From: Betaproteobacteria bacterium
GTDB lineage: Bacteria; Pseudomonadota; Gammaproteobacteria; Burkholderiales; Rhodocyclaceae
Length of the DNA: 64,000 nt
Assembly: GCA_009782565.1 (NCBI GenBank)
Contig: WRIU01000006.1
Span: 1-64,000, forward strand
Reading direction: 5' to 3'
Shown here: piece by piece, positions 30,759-41,036 of the stretch
Layout: the number at the start of each line of letters is the position of its first letter
Numbering within the stretch: the first letter of the stretch is position 1
Program-made: the position numbers and the translations under genes
The notes under the pieces: model-generated
The model's database searches: none
Told to the model about the DNA's origin: nothing
What the model saw: the letters and a program-made list of their open reading frames with translations, nothing else

Positions 30759-31736
30759 ATGCTTTGCAAGATCATTTTGGTAAACTGGAAAAGAGCGGCT
30801 GATACCTGTGCCTGTATCACCAGCCTCGAACGAACCATTGGCATCAAGTGGTTCGCAGTGATATGTGAAAACGGATCACCAGATGGCTCGGCTACACAGC
30901 TCCAAGATTTTCTTGCAAAAAAGTATACTGAACGTATTCGCTCACCCATAGTTCCGCAGGTTTTTGACTATTATGCTGAAAATGCTTTTGCCCCACATAT
31001 TACGCTCGTGCTGAGTCCAACCAATCTTGGGTTCGCTAAAGGTAACAATCTTGCCTACCACTATGCACACGCAGACCTGAAGGCAGAATTTGTATGGTTT
31101 CTTAATAACGACACAGAGGTTGAACCAGATACGTTATCTCGAATGATCGAGCGGATGAAGCAAGACCCAACTATTGGTATCTGCGGGAGTACCATTGTTT
31201 ATGCACACGACAGAAAAACCATACAGGCTCTTGGTGGAGCCGCTTATTACCCTTGGTCTGGCATCATACGCGAAATTGGACAAGGAAAAACTTGGCCATG
31301 TACTGTGAACGTTAGCGAAATAGAGGCTCGCATGCACTACGTATCAGGTGCCTCAATGCTAGTAACGAATGAGTTTATTAACCGAGTAGGATTGATGGCA
31401 GAGGATTATTTTCTCTACTATGAGGAAATCGATTGGGCTGAACGAGCCCGCAAAGCAGGCTTTCGACTTGGATACGCATCACAGGCGGTAATTTTTCATA
31501 AAGAAGGAGCAGCACTCGGTTCAGGTAAAAGCACACACCGAAGCATGCTATCGGAGTATTATGGTATTTTAGGACGCTTAACCGTAACCCGCCGCTTTTT
31601 CCCTTGGGCTTTACCTAGCGTCTACCTGTTTTCCTTGCTCCAGATTCTTCGCCGCTATATGCAGGGATACCGAACACGTGCGCGTATGATGGCCGAGGTA
31701 TTACTGGGACTTCGGCGCACCCCCCCGGAGGAGTAA
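30759..31736 (+). CDS. Glycosyltransferase family 2 protein
   Basis: CKIILVNWKRAADT, ENGSPDGS, SPTNLGFAKGNNLAYHYA, FVWFLNNDTEVEPD, FLYYEEIDWAERARKAGF. Confidence 0.92.
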   Translation: MLCKIILVNWKRAADTCACITSLERTIGIKWFAVICENGSPDGSATQLQDFLAKKYTERIRSPIVPQVFDYYAENAFAPHITLVLSPTNLGFAKGNNLAYHYAHADLKAEFVWFLNNDTEVEPDTLSRMIERMKQDPTIGICGSTIVYAHDRKTIQALGGAAYYPWSGIIREIGQGKTWPCTVNVSEIEARMHYVSGASMLVTNEFINRVGLMAEDYFLYYEEIDWAERARKAGFRLGYASQAVIFHKEGAALGSGKSTHRSMLSEYYGILGRLTVTRRFFPWALPSVYLFSLLQILRRYMQGYRTRARMMAEVLLGLRRTPPEE

Positions 31737-34528
31737 TGAAACTGCGTTTCTTCCTCGCCTTGTTTGGCTCTATCGTTTTAGCACAAGCCTCGCCACCCGC
31801 AATGGCGTTGCAATGCACAAGCAAGCCTATTGATCTCATCGTGAAGGCTCGTGCAGAACAGACTGTGGAATCGAACATACTTGACTGCACACTCGAAGGC
31901 GAAGCTGCTATTCATCTGACCGGAAAATTGGCTTCATCTTTGGTTCGAGCACGGGGTTATATTAAGATACGCTTCCTCAACCAGCAAGGAAAGCAACTTT
32001 GGACGTCTCGCCAAGGGCCTTGGCTCGGAACTTTTTCCGGCCTTGCTCTTGGCGAATCTATTATCGTCCCGCCAGGTGCCATGCGTGTCCATGTCGTAGC
32101 GCAAATCGAAAGTGTCAATAAAGAAACTGTAGGCAAGTGGTGTATCGCTGGCCTTACGATATCTCCAGGCATAGTTGTGACAGGGAAAGCGACGGAAGGC
32201 ACAGTGATCTCGACCGCTCAGACTGTCCGCTGGCGTTTTTCCACCGTACCGGCGGAAGCACGAGGAGAGTTTCACATAGAACTACGTGATCTGGCTAGAC
32301 GAATAAAGAAAACACGTACTATTGCAAAAACAGGAATACAAACCGAGATTGACTTAGGAATGCTGCCTGTCGGCTACTATCAAGTACTCGCTCAGTTCAC
32401 TCCAGAGTACGCTCACACAGGCATGTGGACAAGCGCACTGGTCGTATTGCCCAACGACGTATCGCCCAATGAACCCCGGTTCGGAATGGATGGCGCACTA
32501 AGTTGGTATCGCAGCGGCAAATTGGAAGCTGTAAAACAATCGGTAAAAATGATGCGTCAAGCCGGAATTGGCACTGTACGTGACCGCATGGCATGGAGCC
32601 AAATTCAACCTACGCGTGAACGTCTGGGCTGGGAGCCTTTCGAAGAAGTCGCCAAGACTGTCGCGCAGGCAGGAATGGAATTGGTACAGGTATTCCACGA
32701 TTCTCCAGTCTGGACACGTCCCGGCGGTCGCTCTCAAACAAACCAGCAAGTACCGATTGACAATACTGCTGTTTTTGAATTCGGGCAGGCTTTTGCAAAG
32801 GGGCTTGGCAAAACAGTTCGCAGCATTGAGTATTGGAATGAACAAAACAGTGGTTTTTTCAGGGGCTACCCATTTCAATATACTAATGGATTAAAGTCGT
32901 TCTACGCAGGAGTCAAGTCGATCGACCCGAACATTCGCGTCCTGATCGGTGCCGCAGCTGGACAACCAGGGCAGTTTTTTAGAGAAACCTACCAAAACAA
33001 TGCCGCAAATTTTTTCGATGTACGCAACCTTCATTACTATAGAGAAATCAATGAGCTAGACGACTTTCTTAACTCTCACACAGCATCAATGGAGCGTAAT
33101 GCCGGGGTTTCCGGGCGACCTGGCTGGATAACCGAGACAGGCTTTTCACTGCATAGAGACGCGCATGGTGACTGGGAAACAGCTGAACGCAAACAGGCGG
33201 AATACTTAGTCAAAACCTACGCAGCCGGCTTTGCTGCAGGCTATGAGCGGGTTTTTTTCTTTTTCTGGGGCGAATTAACAGAAGGTAACCTCCATACATG
33301 GGGCATCCTCCGCGAGGATTTCTCCCCTCGCCCAGCATATCTCACCCTGGCCCTTCTCACCCGGCATCTGGCTGGAGCCTCCACAATAGCATCCGAACGT
33401 CATGGTACAGGACGTACCGTTTACTTTCGCAGAAGTGATGGTAGCTTGGTTGCGGTAACCTGGGGCGGCGGTGCACTGATCAACCGTTTTGGCTCCAAAG
33501 TAGAAGTTCACGACATTTTCGGGCAACGGCTGGACGGTGCATCGATAGAAATCAACAACTCAATTCCGCTCCTGCTTTCGCAAATTGACAAACTACCAGA
33601 ACAAGTCAAGCGAGTAAACTTTCCGAAACAAGCGCTACGCGGGCTACCACCATTGTGGCTTAATGCCAACATGCTAGTCGAAGGCAATAATACAGTATAT
33701 CTCTCTGGTGATAAAACTGCAGCAAGCGTTAGCGACGGGAAATCAGTAGAAATCACCGGACGCGCTTACCTGACCAACTCAGGTGCTGAAAAGTTGACCA
33801 TTGGCTGCATCCCCGGGCCGGGACTTGTACTGCTTTCTCCGGCGCAATACACGATTGAACACCCCAGGCCAGATGGTGAGACGTTTACGTGCCGTTTTCA
33901 GGCCAACCTGATGGCAGTAGGTAAAAGCTACGCGATGGCTCAAGTTAAAAGTGAAAGTGGCAATGACATCGTGCGGATTGCGTTGACCCCGGACATAACC
34001 TCCACCAAAGCGACGAACATAACAACCCATCCGCTAATGCCAAACAGCGCGTGTCCACGCTGGATACCAAAACACTCCAAAAATATTGACTTAACGATTG
34101 AACGAGCACACAGCACGCCAGAAACGTGTTCTGTAACCATAACAAGCCGCATCAGTCAATCTGGAAATTCGTGGGTTTTCCCCGCAATGCAGCTTCCGGC
34201 GAGCGGACTCGATGCCATGATCGGAGTACGCCTGCAAATAGCCAGAACACCTGGATGGTCTTTCCCTCCAACCCTTCTGCGGCTCCAGCTGATTGAAAAA
34301 ACAGGAGGGATATGGGTCGTCGACCTACAGAATGAGAGTGGAGGCAAGGTATACTCCGGGCTGTTTATCCTTGCAAGCCAAGCCTCTTGGGCACGCGACA
34401 ACAATGGCCGACTGGATCTCGGCGATGTTCAGCAAATCCTAGTCGGTTGGGGCGGACATAACGGTGTCGTGGGTCAACGGTATGGCTTCACGATCGAAGC
34501 AATAGATACACTTCTGACATCACAATGA
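31736..34528 (+). CDS. Secreted glycoside hydrolase-like protein (PslG/GH39-like, clan GH-A)
   Basis: Signal-like N-terminus; MMRQAGIGTVRDRMAWSQIQP, IEYWNEQNSGF (NE acid/base), PGWITETGFSLH (E nucleophile-like). Confidence 0.75.
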   Translation: MKLRFFLALFGSIVLAQASPPAMALQCTSKPIDLIVKARAEQTVESNILDCTLEGEAAIHLTGKLASSLVRARGYIKIRFLNQQGKQLWTSRQGPWLGTFSGLALGESIIVPPGAMRVHVVAQIESVNKETVGKWCIAGLTISPGIVVTGKATEGTVISTAQTVRWRFSTVPAEARGEFHIELRDLARRIKKTRTIAKTGIQTEIDLGMLPVGYYQVLAQFTPEYAHTGMWTSALVVLPNDVSPNEPRFGMDGALSWYRSGKLEAVKQSVKMMRQAGIGTVRDRMAWSQIQPTRERLGWEPFEEVAKTVAQAGMELVQVFHDSPVWTRPGGRSQTNQQVPIDNTAVFEFGQAFAKGLGKTVRSIEYWNEQNSGFFRGYPFQYTNGLKSFYAGVKSIDPNIRVLIGAAAGQPGQFFRETYQNNAANFFDVRNLHYYREINELDDFLNSHTASMERNAGVSGRPGWITETGFSLHRDAHGDWETAERKQAEYLVKTYAAGFAAGYERVFFFFWGELTEGNLHTWGILREDFSPRPAYLTLALLTRHLAGASTIASERHGTGRTVYFRRSDGSLVAVTWGGGALINRFGSKVEVHDIFGQRLDGASIEINNSIPLLLSQIDKLPEQVKRVNFPKQALRGLPPLWLNANMLVEGNNTVYLSGDKTAASVSDGKSVEITGRAYLTNSGAEKLTIGCIPGPGLVLLSPAQYTIEHPRPDGETFTCRFQANLMAVGKSYAMAQVKSESGNDIVRIALTPDITSTKATNITTHPLMPNSACPRWIPKHSKNIDLTIERAHSTPETCSVTITSRISQSGNSWVFPAMQLPASGLDAMIGVRLQIARTPGWSFPPTLLRLQLIEKTGGIWVVDLQNESGGKVYSGLFILASQASWARDNNGRLDLGDVQQILVGWGGHNGVVGQRYGFTIEAIDTLLTSQ

Positions 34529-35622
34529 AACTGATTTGCAATCTTTCCATGCTCGGCCCTCAGCCTACGGGTTTAGGCACGTACTCGGAGAACTGCGTCA
34601 CAGGCTTGGCCGAGCGATTCGATCTCGATTTCGTCGCGGGAAACGGGAGGCTACCTCGTGGCAATGTGCTGACCAAGGCACCTGAATCGGTTGCCATTGA
34701 CAAAGGAAGATTCGTTGGTATGCGACGCTACCTGTGGGCACGTTCGCTGCGTTTCGACCCTGATAGGTTAGTGTACTCACCAACGCATCACGGATTACCC
34801 AATCAGCCCGGGCAAATCATTACTGTGCACGATCTCATTCACCTGCACTTTCCCAGCCAGCATCCACAAGTCTATATCTACTTTCGTTTTCTGCTCCCGC
34901 GCCTCATGAAGAAATGTCGTGCAGTTTTCACTGTTTCCGAAACAACCCGTCAGGACATCTTTAGATCATATGGCTACCCTCTGGAACAGATATTCGTCAT
35001 ACCCAATGGGGTCGACACCGGTGCCTTTAGTCCGAATCCCTCTCTACGCGCCAACGGCGATCCCTACCTGCTGATTGTTGGTGGGCGCCATCCACACAAG
35101 AATGTGGCTGAAGTGCTCGACATGTCGCAACACTGGAAAAAGAACTATCGACTGATCATTGCTTCCTGCAACCAAGGTGCATACCGACGATTGCTGGAGC
35201 GGAAAGTACACGATTTTGGTCTATCCGATCAGGTCGAGTTTAAGGATTATCTCACGCATGACGAATTGCTGCGCCTCTATCAGGGAGCAGCCGCCCTGCT
35301 GTTCCCTTCGCTCATTGAGGGGTTTGGTATTCCGCCGCTCGAAGCGCTTGCATGTAGAACACCGGTAATTGCTTCTGATATCTCAGTGCTTAGAGAAGTA
35401 TTGGGCAATGCCGCCCAATTTGTAGGACTAGGTAGCCATCAAAGCTGGGCTGAAGCCATTGATTCGATCACATCCCCTTCCATTGTTGAAAACCACCTGA
35501 TTGAGGGACAAAAGCTATTATCGAAGTTTACCTGGAAAAATGCAGTAAATGCTCTTGAACGAGCATTACTCAGTATCGAACCTCGTCTTGAAAACACGCG
35601 GCGAAACCCCGAAACCTACTGA
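34525..35622 (+). CDS. Glycosyltransferase family 4-like (GT-B)
   Basis: TVHDLIHLHFP, VFTVSETTRQDI, VIPNGVDTGAF, LIVGGRHPHKNV, LLFPSLIEGFGIPPLEALACRTPVIASDIS. Confidence 0.93.
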   Translation: MKLICNLSMLGPQPTGLGTYSENCVTGLAERFDLDFVAGNGRLPRGNVLTKAPESVAIDKGRFVGMRRYLWARSLRFDPDRLVYSPTHHGLPNQPGQIITVHDLIHLHFPSQHPQVYIYFRFLLPRLMKKCRAVFTVSETTRQDIFRSYGYPLEQIFVIPNGVDTGAFSPNPSLRANGDPYLLIVGGRHPHKNVAEVLDMSQHWKKNYRLIIASCNQGAYRRLLERKVHDFGLSDQVEFKDYLTHDELLRLYQGAAALLFPSLIEGFGIPPLEALACRTPVIASDISVLREVLGNAAQFVGLGSHQSWAEAIDSITSPSIVENHLIEGQKLLSKFTWKNAVNALERALLSIEPRLENTRRNPETY

Positions 35623-35632
35623 CAAATCGAGC

Positions 35633-36562
35633 ATGAATATTAATAAACTCACAATAGGCATTGTTATTCCTACTTATAACGCAGGCTCCTTGTGGCAAAA
35701 AGTCATAGAAGCTTTACAGGCTCAACGTTCTGACTTCGATAAAATATTAATAATCGATTCAGGCAGCGTAGACGACACTATCACAATAGCTCGACGAGCG
35801 GGATTTGCTGTTGAACAAATACCTTCCTCTGAATTCAACCATGGAGCTACACGAAATCTTGGAGTACAAAAAATTGACTGTGATATCGTTGTTTTTCTTA
35901 CACAGGACGCGATACCTGTGGGCAAGGCCATTTCGTTGATAGCTAAGGCATTTGATAACGAACGCATAGCGATTGCTTACGGAAGGCAACTTCCGCACGA
36001 TGATGCTACTCCAATATCTCAGCACGCAAGGCTGTTTAATTATAAAAAAGAAAGATATATATATGAACTACATGACAAGAATAAGCACGGCATTAAGACA
36101 GCTTTTGCGTCCAATTCTTTTTCCGCTTACAGCAGAAAAACTTTTATTGAAATAGGAGGGTTCTGCAACAACATCATTTTTGCAGAAGACATGTACTTCA
36201 CTGCCAAAGCTCTTTTATCCGGGTATAAGGTATGCTACGCTGCAGAAGCAACATGTAAACATTCACATAATTATTCGCCAATTGAAGAATTCAGGCGCTA
36301 TTTCGATATAGGTGTTTTTCATAAAAACGAATCGTGGATCAGTAAAACGTTTGGCAAATTACAAGGAGAAGGAATTAAATATATTCTGTCGGAACTCTTT
36401 TTTTTATGGAAGCAAAGGAATATACTTTGGATTCCTGCCGCTTTCGTCAATAATTTTTTTCGGCTACTAGGCTATAATTTGGGGTTAAGCTACAAAAAAC
36501 TCCCTCAAAAACTTGCTGTTCGTTTCAGCAGCAATAAAACCTACTGGAGCAGGACACAATGA
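35633..36562 (+). CDS. Glycosyltransferase family 2 (rhamnosyltransferase-like)
   Basis: IGIVIPTYNAGSLWQKVIEAL, IIDSGSVDDT, SSEFNHGATRNLGVQ, FLTQDAIP. Confidence 0.92.
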   Translation: MNINKLTIGIVIPTYNAGSLWQKVIEALQAQRSDFDKILIIDSGSVDDTITIARRAGFAVEQIPSSEFNHGATRNLGVQKIDCDIVVFLTQDAIPVGKAISLIAKAFDNERIAIAYGRQLPHDDATPISQHARLFNYKKERYIYELHDKNKHGIKTAFASNSFSAYSRKTFIEIGGFCNNIIFAEDMYFTAKALLSGYKVCYAAEATCKHSHNYSPIEEFRRYFDIGVFHKNESWISKTFGKLQGEGIKYILSELFFLWKQRNILWIPAAFVNNFFRLLGYNLGLSYKKLPQKLAVRFSSNKTYWSRTQ

Positions 36563-37524
36563 ACTACCTTATCTTTGGAGGCTCAGGCTTCATTGGGTCG
36601 CACCTTGTATCCTGCATCAAGGAGCAGGAGGCAACTGCAACTATTTATAATATTGACTTAGTCGAATCCGATCATAACAACCGGTCGGTTTTCATTCGCT
36701 GTGATGTACGAAATCCGATCGAGATAAATATACCCGCATCATCAGATGATGTTATTTTTAATCTGGCAGCAAGATATCGTTTCCCAGAGTATGCTGACTA
36801 TGATTTCTTTGAGACAAATCTCCAGGGAGCCAAAAATGTCTGTGCATTTGCAGAAAAGCATGGAATTCAAAAAATAGCATTTACAAGCTCCATTGCTATA
36901 TATGGAGCATCTGAAGAATTAAAAGAGGAGACAACCCTACCAACTCCCGACACTCCATATGGAATCTCAAAGCTAGTAGCTGAAAAAATTCACGAAACTT
37001 GGCAAGCGCATGATAGCAATCGAAAACTGCTGATTGTTCGTCCTGGAGCAGCATTTGGAAAAAATGAAAATGGGAATTTTACTCGCTTATACTGGGGAAT
37101 ACGCAGGCGAAGTTTTTTTTATGCTGGCCGCACAGACACTATAAAAGCATGTATTTACGCTAAGGATCTGGTACACCTCATGTTAACCATGATCGGAAAG
37201 CAGCAAGCCGGAACAGAACTATTCAACTGTGCATTTTCTCCCGCTTGCAGCATCAAACAAATAGTGGAAACCATAAAGAAAGTAACAGGCTTAAAACGAA
37301 AAATCATTAAAATTAATGCTTCACTACTGACCTTCGCAGCATCATTCATAAGTGTTTTAGGGGGAAATAAGCTTGGAATCCATCCGACAAGAGTTAAAAA
37401 AACAATGATTTCCACAAATATTTCATGCAAAAAGCTTAATCTAACGGATTATCGTTTCAAATATACCTTCGAAGAGGCTTTAGCGGATTGGTACAGTGAC
37501 AATAACAACCAATGTCTAAAGTAG
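36559..37524 (+). CDS. NAD-dependent epimerase/dehydratase
   Basis: YLIFGGSGFIGSHLV, AFTSSIAIYGAS, TPYGISKLVAEKI. Confidence 0.92.
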   Translation: MNYLIFGGSGFIGSHLVSCIKEQEATATIYNIDLVESDHNNRSVFIRCDVRNPIEINIPASSDDVIFNLAARYRFPEYADYDFFETNLQGAKNVCAFAEKHGIQKIAFTSSIAIYGASEELKEETTLPTPDTPYGISKLVAEKIHETWQAHDSNRKLLIVRPGAAFGKNENGNFTRLYWGIRRRSFFYAGRTDTIKACIYAKDLVHLMLTMIGKQQAGTELFNCAFSPACSIKQIVETIKKVTGLKRKIIKINASLLTFAASFISVLGGNKLGIHPTRVKKTMISTNISCKKLNLTDYRFKYTFEEALADWYSDNNNQCLK

Positions 37525-37558
37525 CAAGAAAAATTCAGGCTTCACTAAGGACTGTGCA

Positions 37559-38452
37559 ATGACTACCCCTTCCCCTGCTAATCGCTCTTACATCGATACC
37601 AAGGCATTGAACTCCTGGCTTATTGTTCTCGTCGGGTTATGCTTCATGTATGTTCCAACCTTTATCGATCTATTCAGAGGCATCTGGCGTTCAGACGAAA
37701 ACGCCCATGGTCCTATCGTGTTCGCCATTTCGTTATGGCTGCTCTACCGTAAATGGCCAGAAATGCGTACTGCAGAGACCGAACAAAAGGGTTCGGTCTC
37801 TGCTTGGCTTATTCTGATCGTCGGCTTGCTGTTTTATATTGTAGGTCGTTCTCAGAATATCATTCTGCTTGAAGTTGGTTCCATCATTTTACTATTGCTC
37901 GCTAGTGTGCTAATTCTGTTTGGGACGCGCTCCGCCAAGATCGTCTGGTTCCCCCTATTTTTCATGCTGTTCATGATTCCACTGCCAGGCACTATCGTTG
38001 TAGCAGCCACGATGCCGATGAAAATCGCCGTCTCTTACGTGGCTGAGCAACTACTTTACGCAATAGGCTATCCAATTGCCCGAAATGGCGTCATTCTGCA
38101 GATTAGCCAATATCAGTTGCTCGTTGCCGACGCTTGTGCTGGGCTGCACACCCTGCTTACACTGGAATCTCTCGGATTGCTTTATCTTAATCTTGTACGA
38201 CATGAGTCATTCATTCGTAATTTCATTATGGTATTTTTGATCGTACCTATTTCTTTTACCGCCAATGTTATTCGCGTCATAGTGTTGACTCTGATCACTT
38301 ACTACTTCGGCGACGAGGCAGGGCAAGGCTTTTTACATGGATTTGCGGGCATGCTGTTATTTTTAAGTGCCCTTTTGCTGATCATCGGCACCGATGCGCT
38401 GGTTCGTACAGTGTTTGCCCGGAGAAATTCCACCGAGCAAATGTCCGGCTAA
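37559..38452 (+). CDS. xrtB: Exosortase, XrtB-like
   Basis: Polytopic; VADACAGLHTLLTLESLGLLYLNLV (Cys), ANVIRVIVLTLITYYFG (Arg), QGFLHGFAGMLLF (His) exosortase signatures. Confidence 0.9.
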   Translation: MTTPSPANRSYIDTKALNSWLIVLVGLCFMYVPTFIDLFRGIWRSDENAHGPIVFAISLWLLYRKWPEMRTAETEQKGSVSAWLILIVGLLFYIVGRSQNIILLEVGSIILLLLASVLILFGTRSAKIVWFPLFFMLFMIPLPGTIVVAATMPMKIAVSYVAEQLLYAIGYPIARNGVILQISQYQLLVADACAGLHTLLTLESLGLLYLNLVRHESFIRNFIMVFLIVPISFTANVIRVIVLTLITYYFGDEAGQGFLHGFAGMLLFLSALLLIIGTDALVRTVFARRNSTEQMSG

Positions 38453-38463
38453 AGAACCCATCT

Positions 38464-38519
38464 GATTTACCATGCTGATTTCCCCCCTCTTCCAGGAGAG
38501 GGGAATACGAGGGTAAATC
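38464..38519. repeat. Nested inverted repeat: GATTTACC ... GGTAAATC around a cccctc/gagggg hairpin
   Basis: gatttacc (38464-38471) and ggtaaatc (38512-38519) flank ccccctcttccaggagagggg. Confidence 0.75.
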
Positions 38520-38544
38520 ATACATTCCTAAGGGTGATCAACAC

Positions 38545-39804
38545 ATGCTTCGCAATATTTTCTGGATGGGATTAAGTAATGCCGTTAGACTATTCACGGG
38601 TCTCATTCTATTCATCCTGATCGCTCGTCACCTTGGGCCGGAAGAGTTTGGACATTACATGTTCTGGTATGGAACCACCTTACTTTGTGCCCTGCTTGCA
38701 CATTACGGATTATCCAACATGCTTCTGAAGGAAATTGCACAGCATCCAGAAAACGTGGCAGATGTGCTAGGTGCATCCTTGAGTCTGCGATTCATGCTCT
38801 CTACAGGCATTATTTTGTGTGCACTGGGAGCTTCCGTAATGACGGAACGTCCAGAACTACTTCTTATGCTTTTGCTTGCACACCTCGTTGAAACCATTTC
38901 GGAAACATTTTACGTTGCATACCGGGCATTAGGGCACTATGCGCGCGAATCTCAGCTTGCCGCATGCGCGGCCACCATCCAACTTGCTTTTATTGCTGTA
39001 GCAGTGATAACGAGCCAGAGTGCGGGAGTAATCGCATTCGTTCATCTGGCAGGAAAAGTTGCTCAACTTACATTGATTCTACCATTCTCCAAGCGAATTT
39101 TTGGCGCGTTTTCTTTACAATCAACCTATACTGCATTCAATCTAGCAATACGTACAAAAGCTTATGCACTTGACCATTTTTTGGGTAGCTTATTCGGAAA
39201 TATCGACAGCCTAATGCTTAGGGCATATGCAGCCATAGACACTGTTGGTATCTATCAATCTGGAATGCGTATATTTCAAGGGGGAAATCAGGCTGCACCA
39301 ATTTTAGCCAATGTTTTTCTACCTGAAATCGCTAGACAAGCAATTGGTAAAAAAAATCCATTTATAGTGTTTGCTTTACAAACTTCCTTCTTGATATATG
39401 GTTTAATTTTCGGTCTCATATTGACCTATTTTTCAGATCAAATCGTAAATTTTGCTTTTGGAGAAGACTACCAGCAATTGACTGCTTTGCTTCCGTTTTT
39501 TGGGTTGCTCTTCTTCGTTCGTTTTTTTGCTGCCGCATGGGGAATTATTCTAACTGCTACCGGTCATCAAAAATATCGTGCAAAGTCAACAGCCATTCAT
39601 CTGATATTTGTATTATCAGTAGGAAGCTATCTCACGCACAGTATGCAAGCGCAGGGTTGGTTAATCGCGCTTATTTTAGCAAATGTTTTACTTGGCATGC
39701 TTTACATGATCCGTGTAGTGCGTTCAGGCTCAGGGGTATCGGCAACGTTAGGAATGGGGACAATGTTGCTAGGATCGCTACTTTTTGTTCCTCGCCTTTT
39801 TTAA
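38545..39804 (+). CDS. Polysaccharide flippase (Wzx-like, MOP superfamily)
   Basis: MLRNIFWMGLSNAVRLFTGLILFILIARHLGPEEFGHYMFW N-terminus and polytopic pattern. Confidence 0.85.
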   Translation: MLRNIFWMGLSNAVRLFTGLILFILIARHLGPEEFGHYMFWYGTTLLCALLAHYGLSNMLLKEIAQHPENVADVLGASLSLRFMLSTGIILCALGASVMTERPELLLMLLLAHLVETISETFYVAYRALGHYARESQLAACAATIQLAFIAVAVITSQSAGVIAFVHLAGKVAQLTLILPFSKRIFGAFSLQSTYTAFNLAIRTKAYALDHFLGSLFGNIDSLMLRAYAAIDTVGIYQSGMRIFQGGNQAAPILANVFLPEIARQAIGKKNPFIVFALQTSFLIYGLIFGLILTYFSDQIVNFAFGEDYQQLTALLPFFGLLFFVRFFAAAWGIILTATGHQKYRAKSTAIHLIFVLSVGSYLTHSMQAQGWLIALILANVLLGMLYMIRVVRSGSGVSATLGMGTMLLGSLLFVPRLF

Positions 39805-39817
39805 TCGGAGATCATTC

Positions 39818-41026
39818 ATGAACAAAGCAATAAATAACATTGTGAAAAAGAACCTCTGTACTGGTTGCGCTATTTGTGCAGAAATGTTTCAACAAACCAT
39901 AGTTGAAATGAAAATATCTCCGGATGGCTTTCTTCGACCGAAAGCAATCAGAGAATTAAGCCATTCAGAAGTTGATTTATTCAATACCGTCTGCCCCGGA
40001 AGTAGTATTTCCCATCTACATCGTAATAATTCATTTACTCCTATCTGGGGGCCTGTGAAAGAAGTCATGACAGGCCATGCAGCAGATGATGAGGTTAGGC
40101 ATAAAGGGTCGTCAGGTGGTATTGTGAGTGCACTAGCAATCCATTTGCTAGAAACAAGGCAAGTGCATGGTGTGCTTCATATTGTTTCCTCAGATCAGAA
40201 CCCATTTGAAAACGTTGCTCAAATTAGCTATGCCCGTGAGGATATTCTTCGTGGCGCGGGATCACGCTATGCCCCCGCCGCGCCTTTGTCGCGCCTTTCA
40301 GATTGCTTAAACCAAGAAGGTATGTTTGCTTTTATTGGAAAACCTTGCGACGTTGCGGCTCTAAGGTCACTAATGCGAACACATTCTGAGATCGAAAAAA
40401 AATTCCCACTTTTAATTGCATTCATGTGTGCAGGAACACCGAACCTAAATGGGACAAAAGAAATTATCCAAGAAATGGGATTTGACTTTCTTGAAGTCTC
40501 TAATTTCAGATATCGCGGAAATGGCTGGCCTGGTAAGGCTCGTGCGGAAACAATAGATGGACGATCAGCAGAAATGGATTACGACACATCTTGGGGTCGT
40601 ATTCTTGGTCGATATGTACAGTTTCGATGCAAAATCTGCCCTGATGGAACGGGAGAGTTCGCAGACGTAAGTTGTGCTGATGCATGGAATACAGACGAAA
40701 AGGGTTACCCTCTTTTTACCGAAAACCAAGGCCGAAGCTTAATAATAGCACGGACTGACAAAGGTTTAAGTCTCATAAAAGAGGCTCAAGCACATAATAA
40801 AATCTTGCTTGATGCATGTTCTTTGACAGAAGCAGAAAAAATGCAACCTTACCAAGTTCAGCGTAAACGGACTTTACTTGCCCGTTTAATCGGTTTCAAA
40901 TTAGCGTTCAAAACAGCGCCAAATTATCGAAATATGGGACTTTTTGCTGCAGCTAAAGAAAGCTCCTTCATCAAACAACTCAAGGCCGTCGTAGGCTCTT
41001 GGCTACGAGGACTAAAAAGCAGCTAA
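39818..41026 (+). CDS. Coenzyme F420 hydrogenase/dehydrogenase beta-subunit (FrhB)-like iron-sulfur protein
   Basis: CTGCAICAEMF cluster motif; HKGSSGGIVSALAIHLLE; FIGKPCDVAALRSL; CKICPDGTGEFADVSCADAW. Confidence 0.9.
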   Translation: MNKAINNIVKKNLCTGCAICAEMFQQTIVEMKISPDGFLRPKAIRELSHSEVDLFNTVCPGSSISHLHRNNSFTPIWGPVKEVMTGHAADDEVRHKGSSGGIVSALAIHLLETRQVHGVLHIVSSDQNPFENVAQISYAREDILRGAGSRYAPAAPLSRLSDCLNQEGMFAFIGKPCDVAALRSLMRTHSEIEKKFPLLIAFMCAGTPNLNGTKEIIQEMGFDFLEVSNFRYRGNGWPGKARAETIDGRSAEMDYDTSWGRILGRYVQFRCKICPDGTGEFADVSCADAWNTDEKGYPLFTENQGRSLIIARTDKGLSLIKEAQAHNKILLDACSLTEAEKMQPYQVQRKRTLLARLIGFKLAFKTAPNYRNMGLFAAAKESSFIKQLKAVVGSWLRGLKSS

Positions 41027-41036
41027 TGTTTTATAA

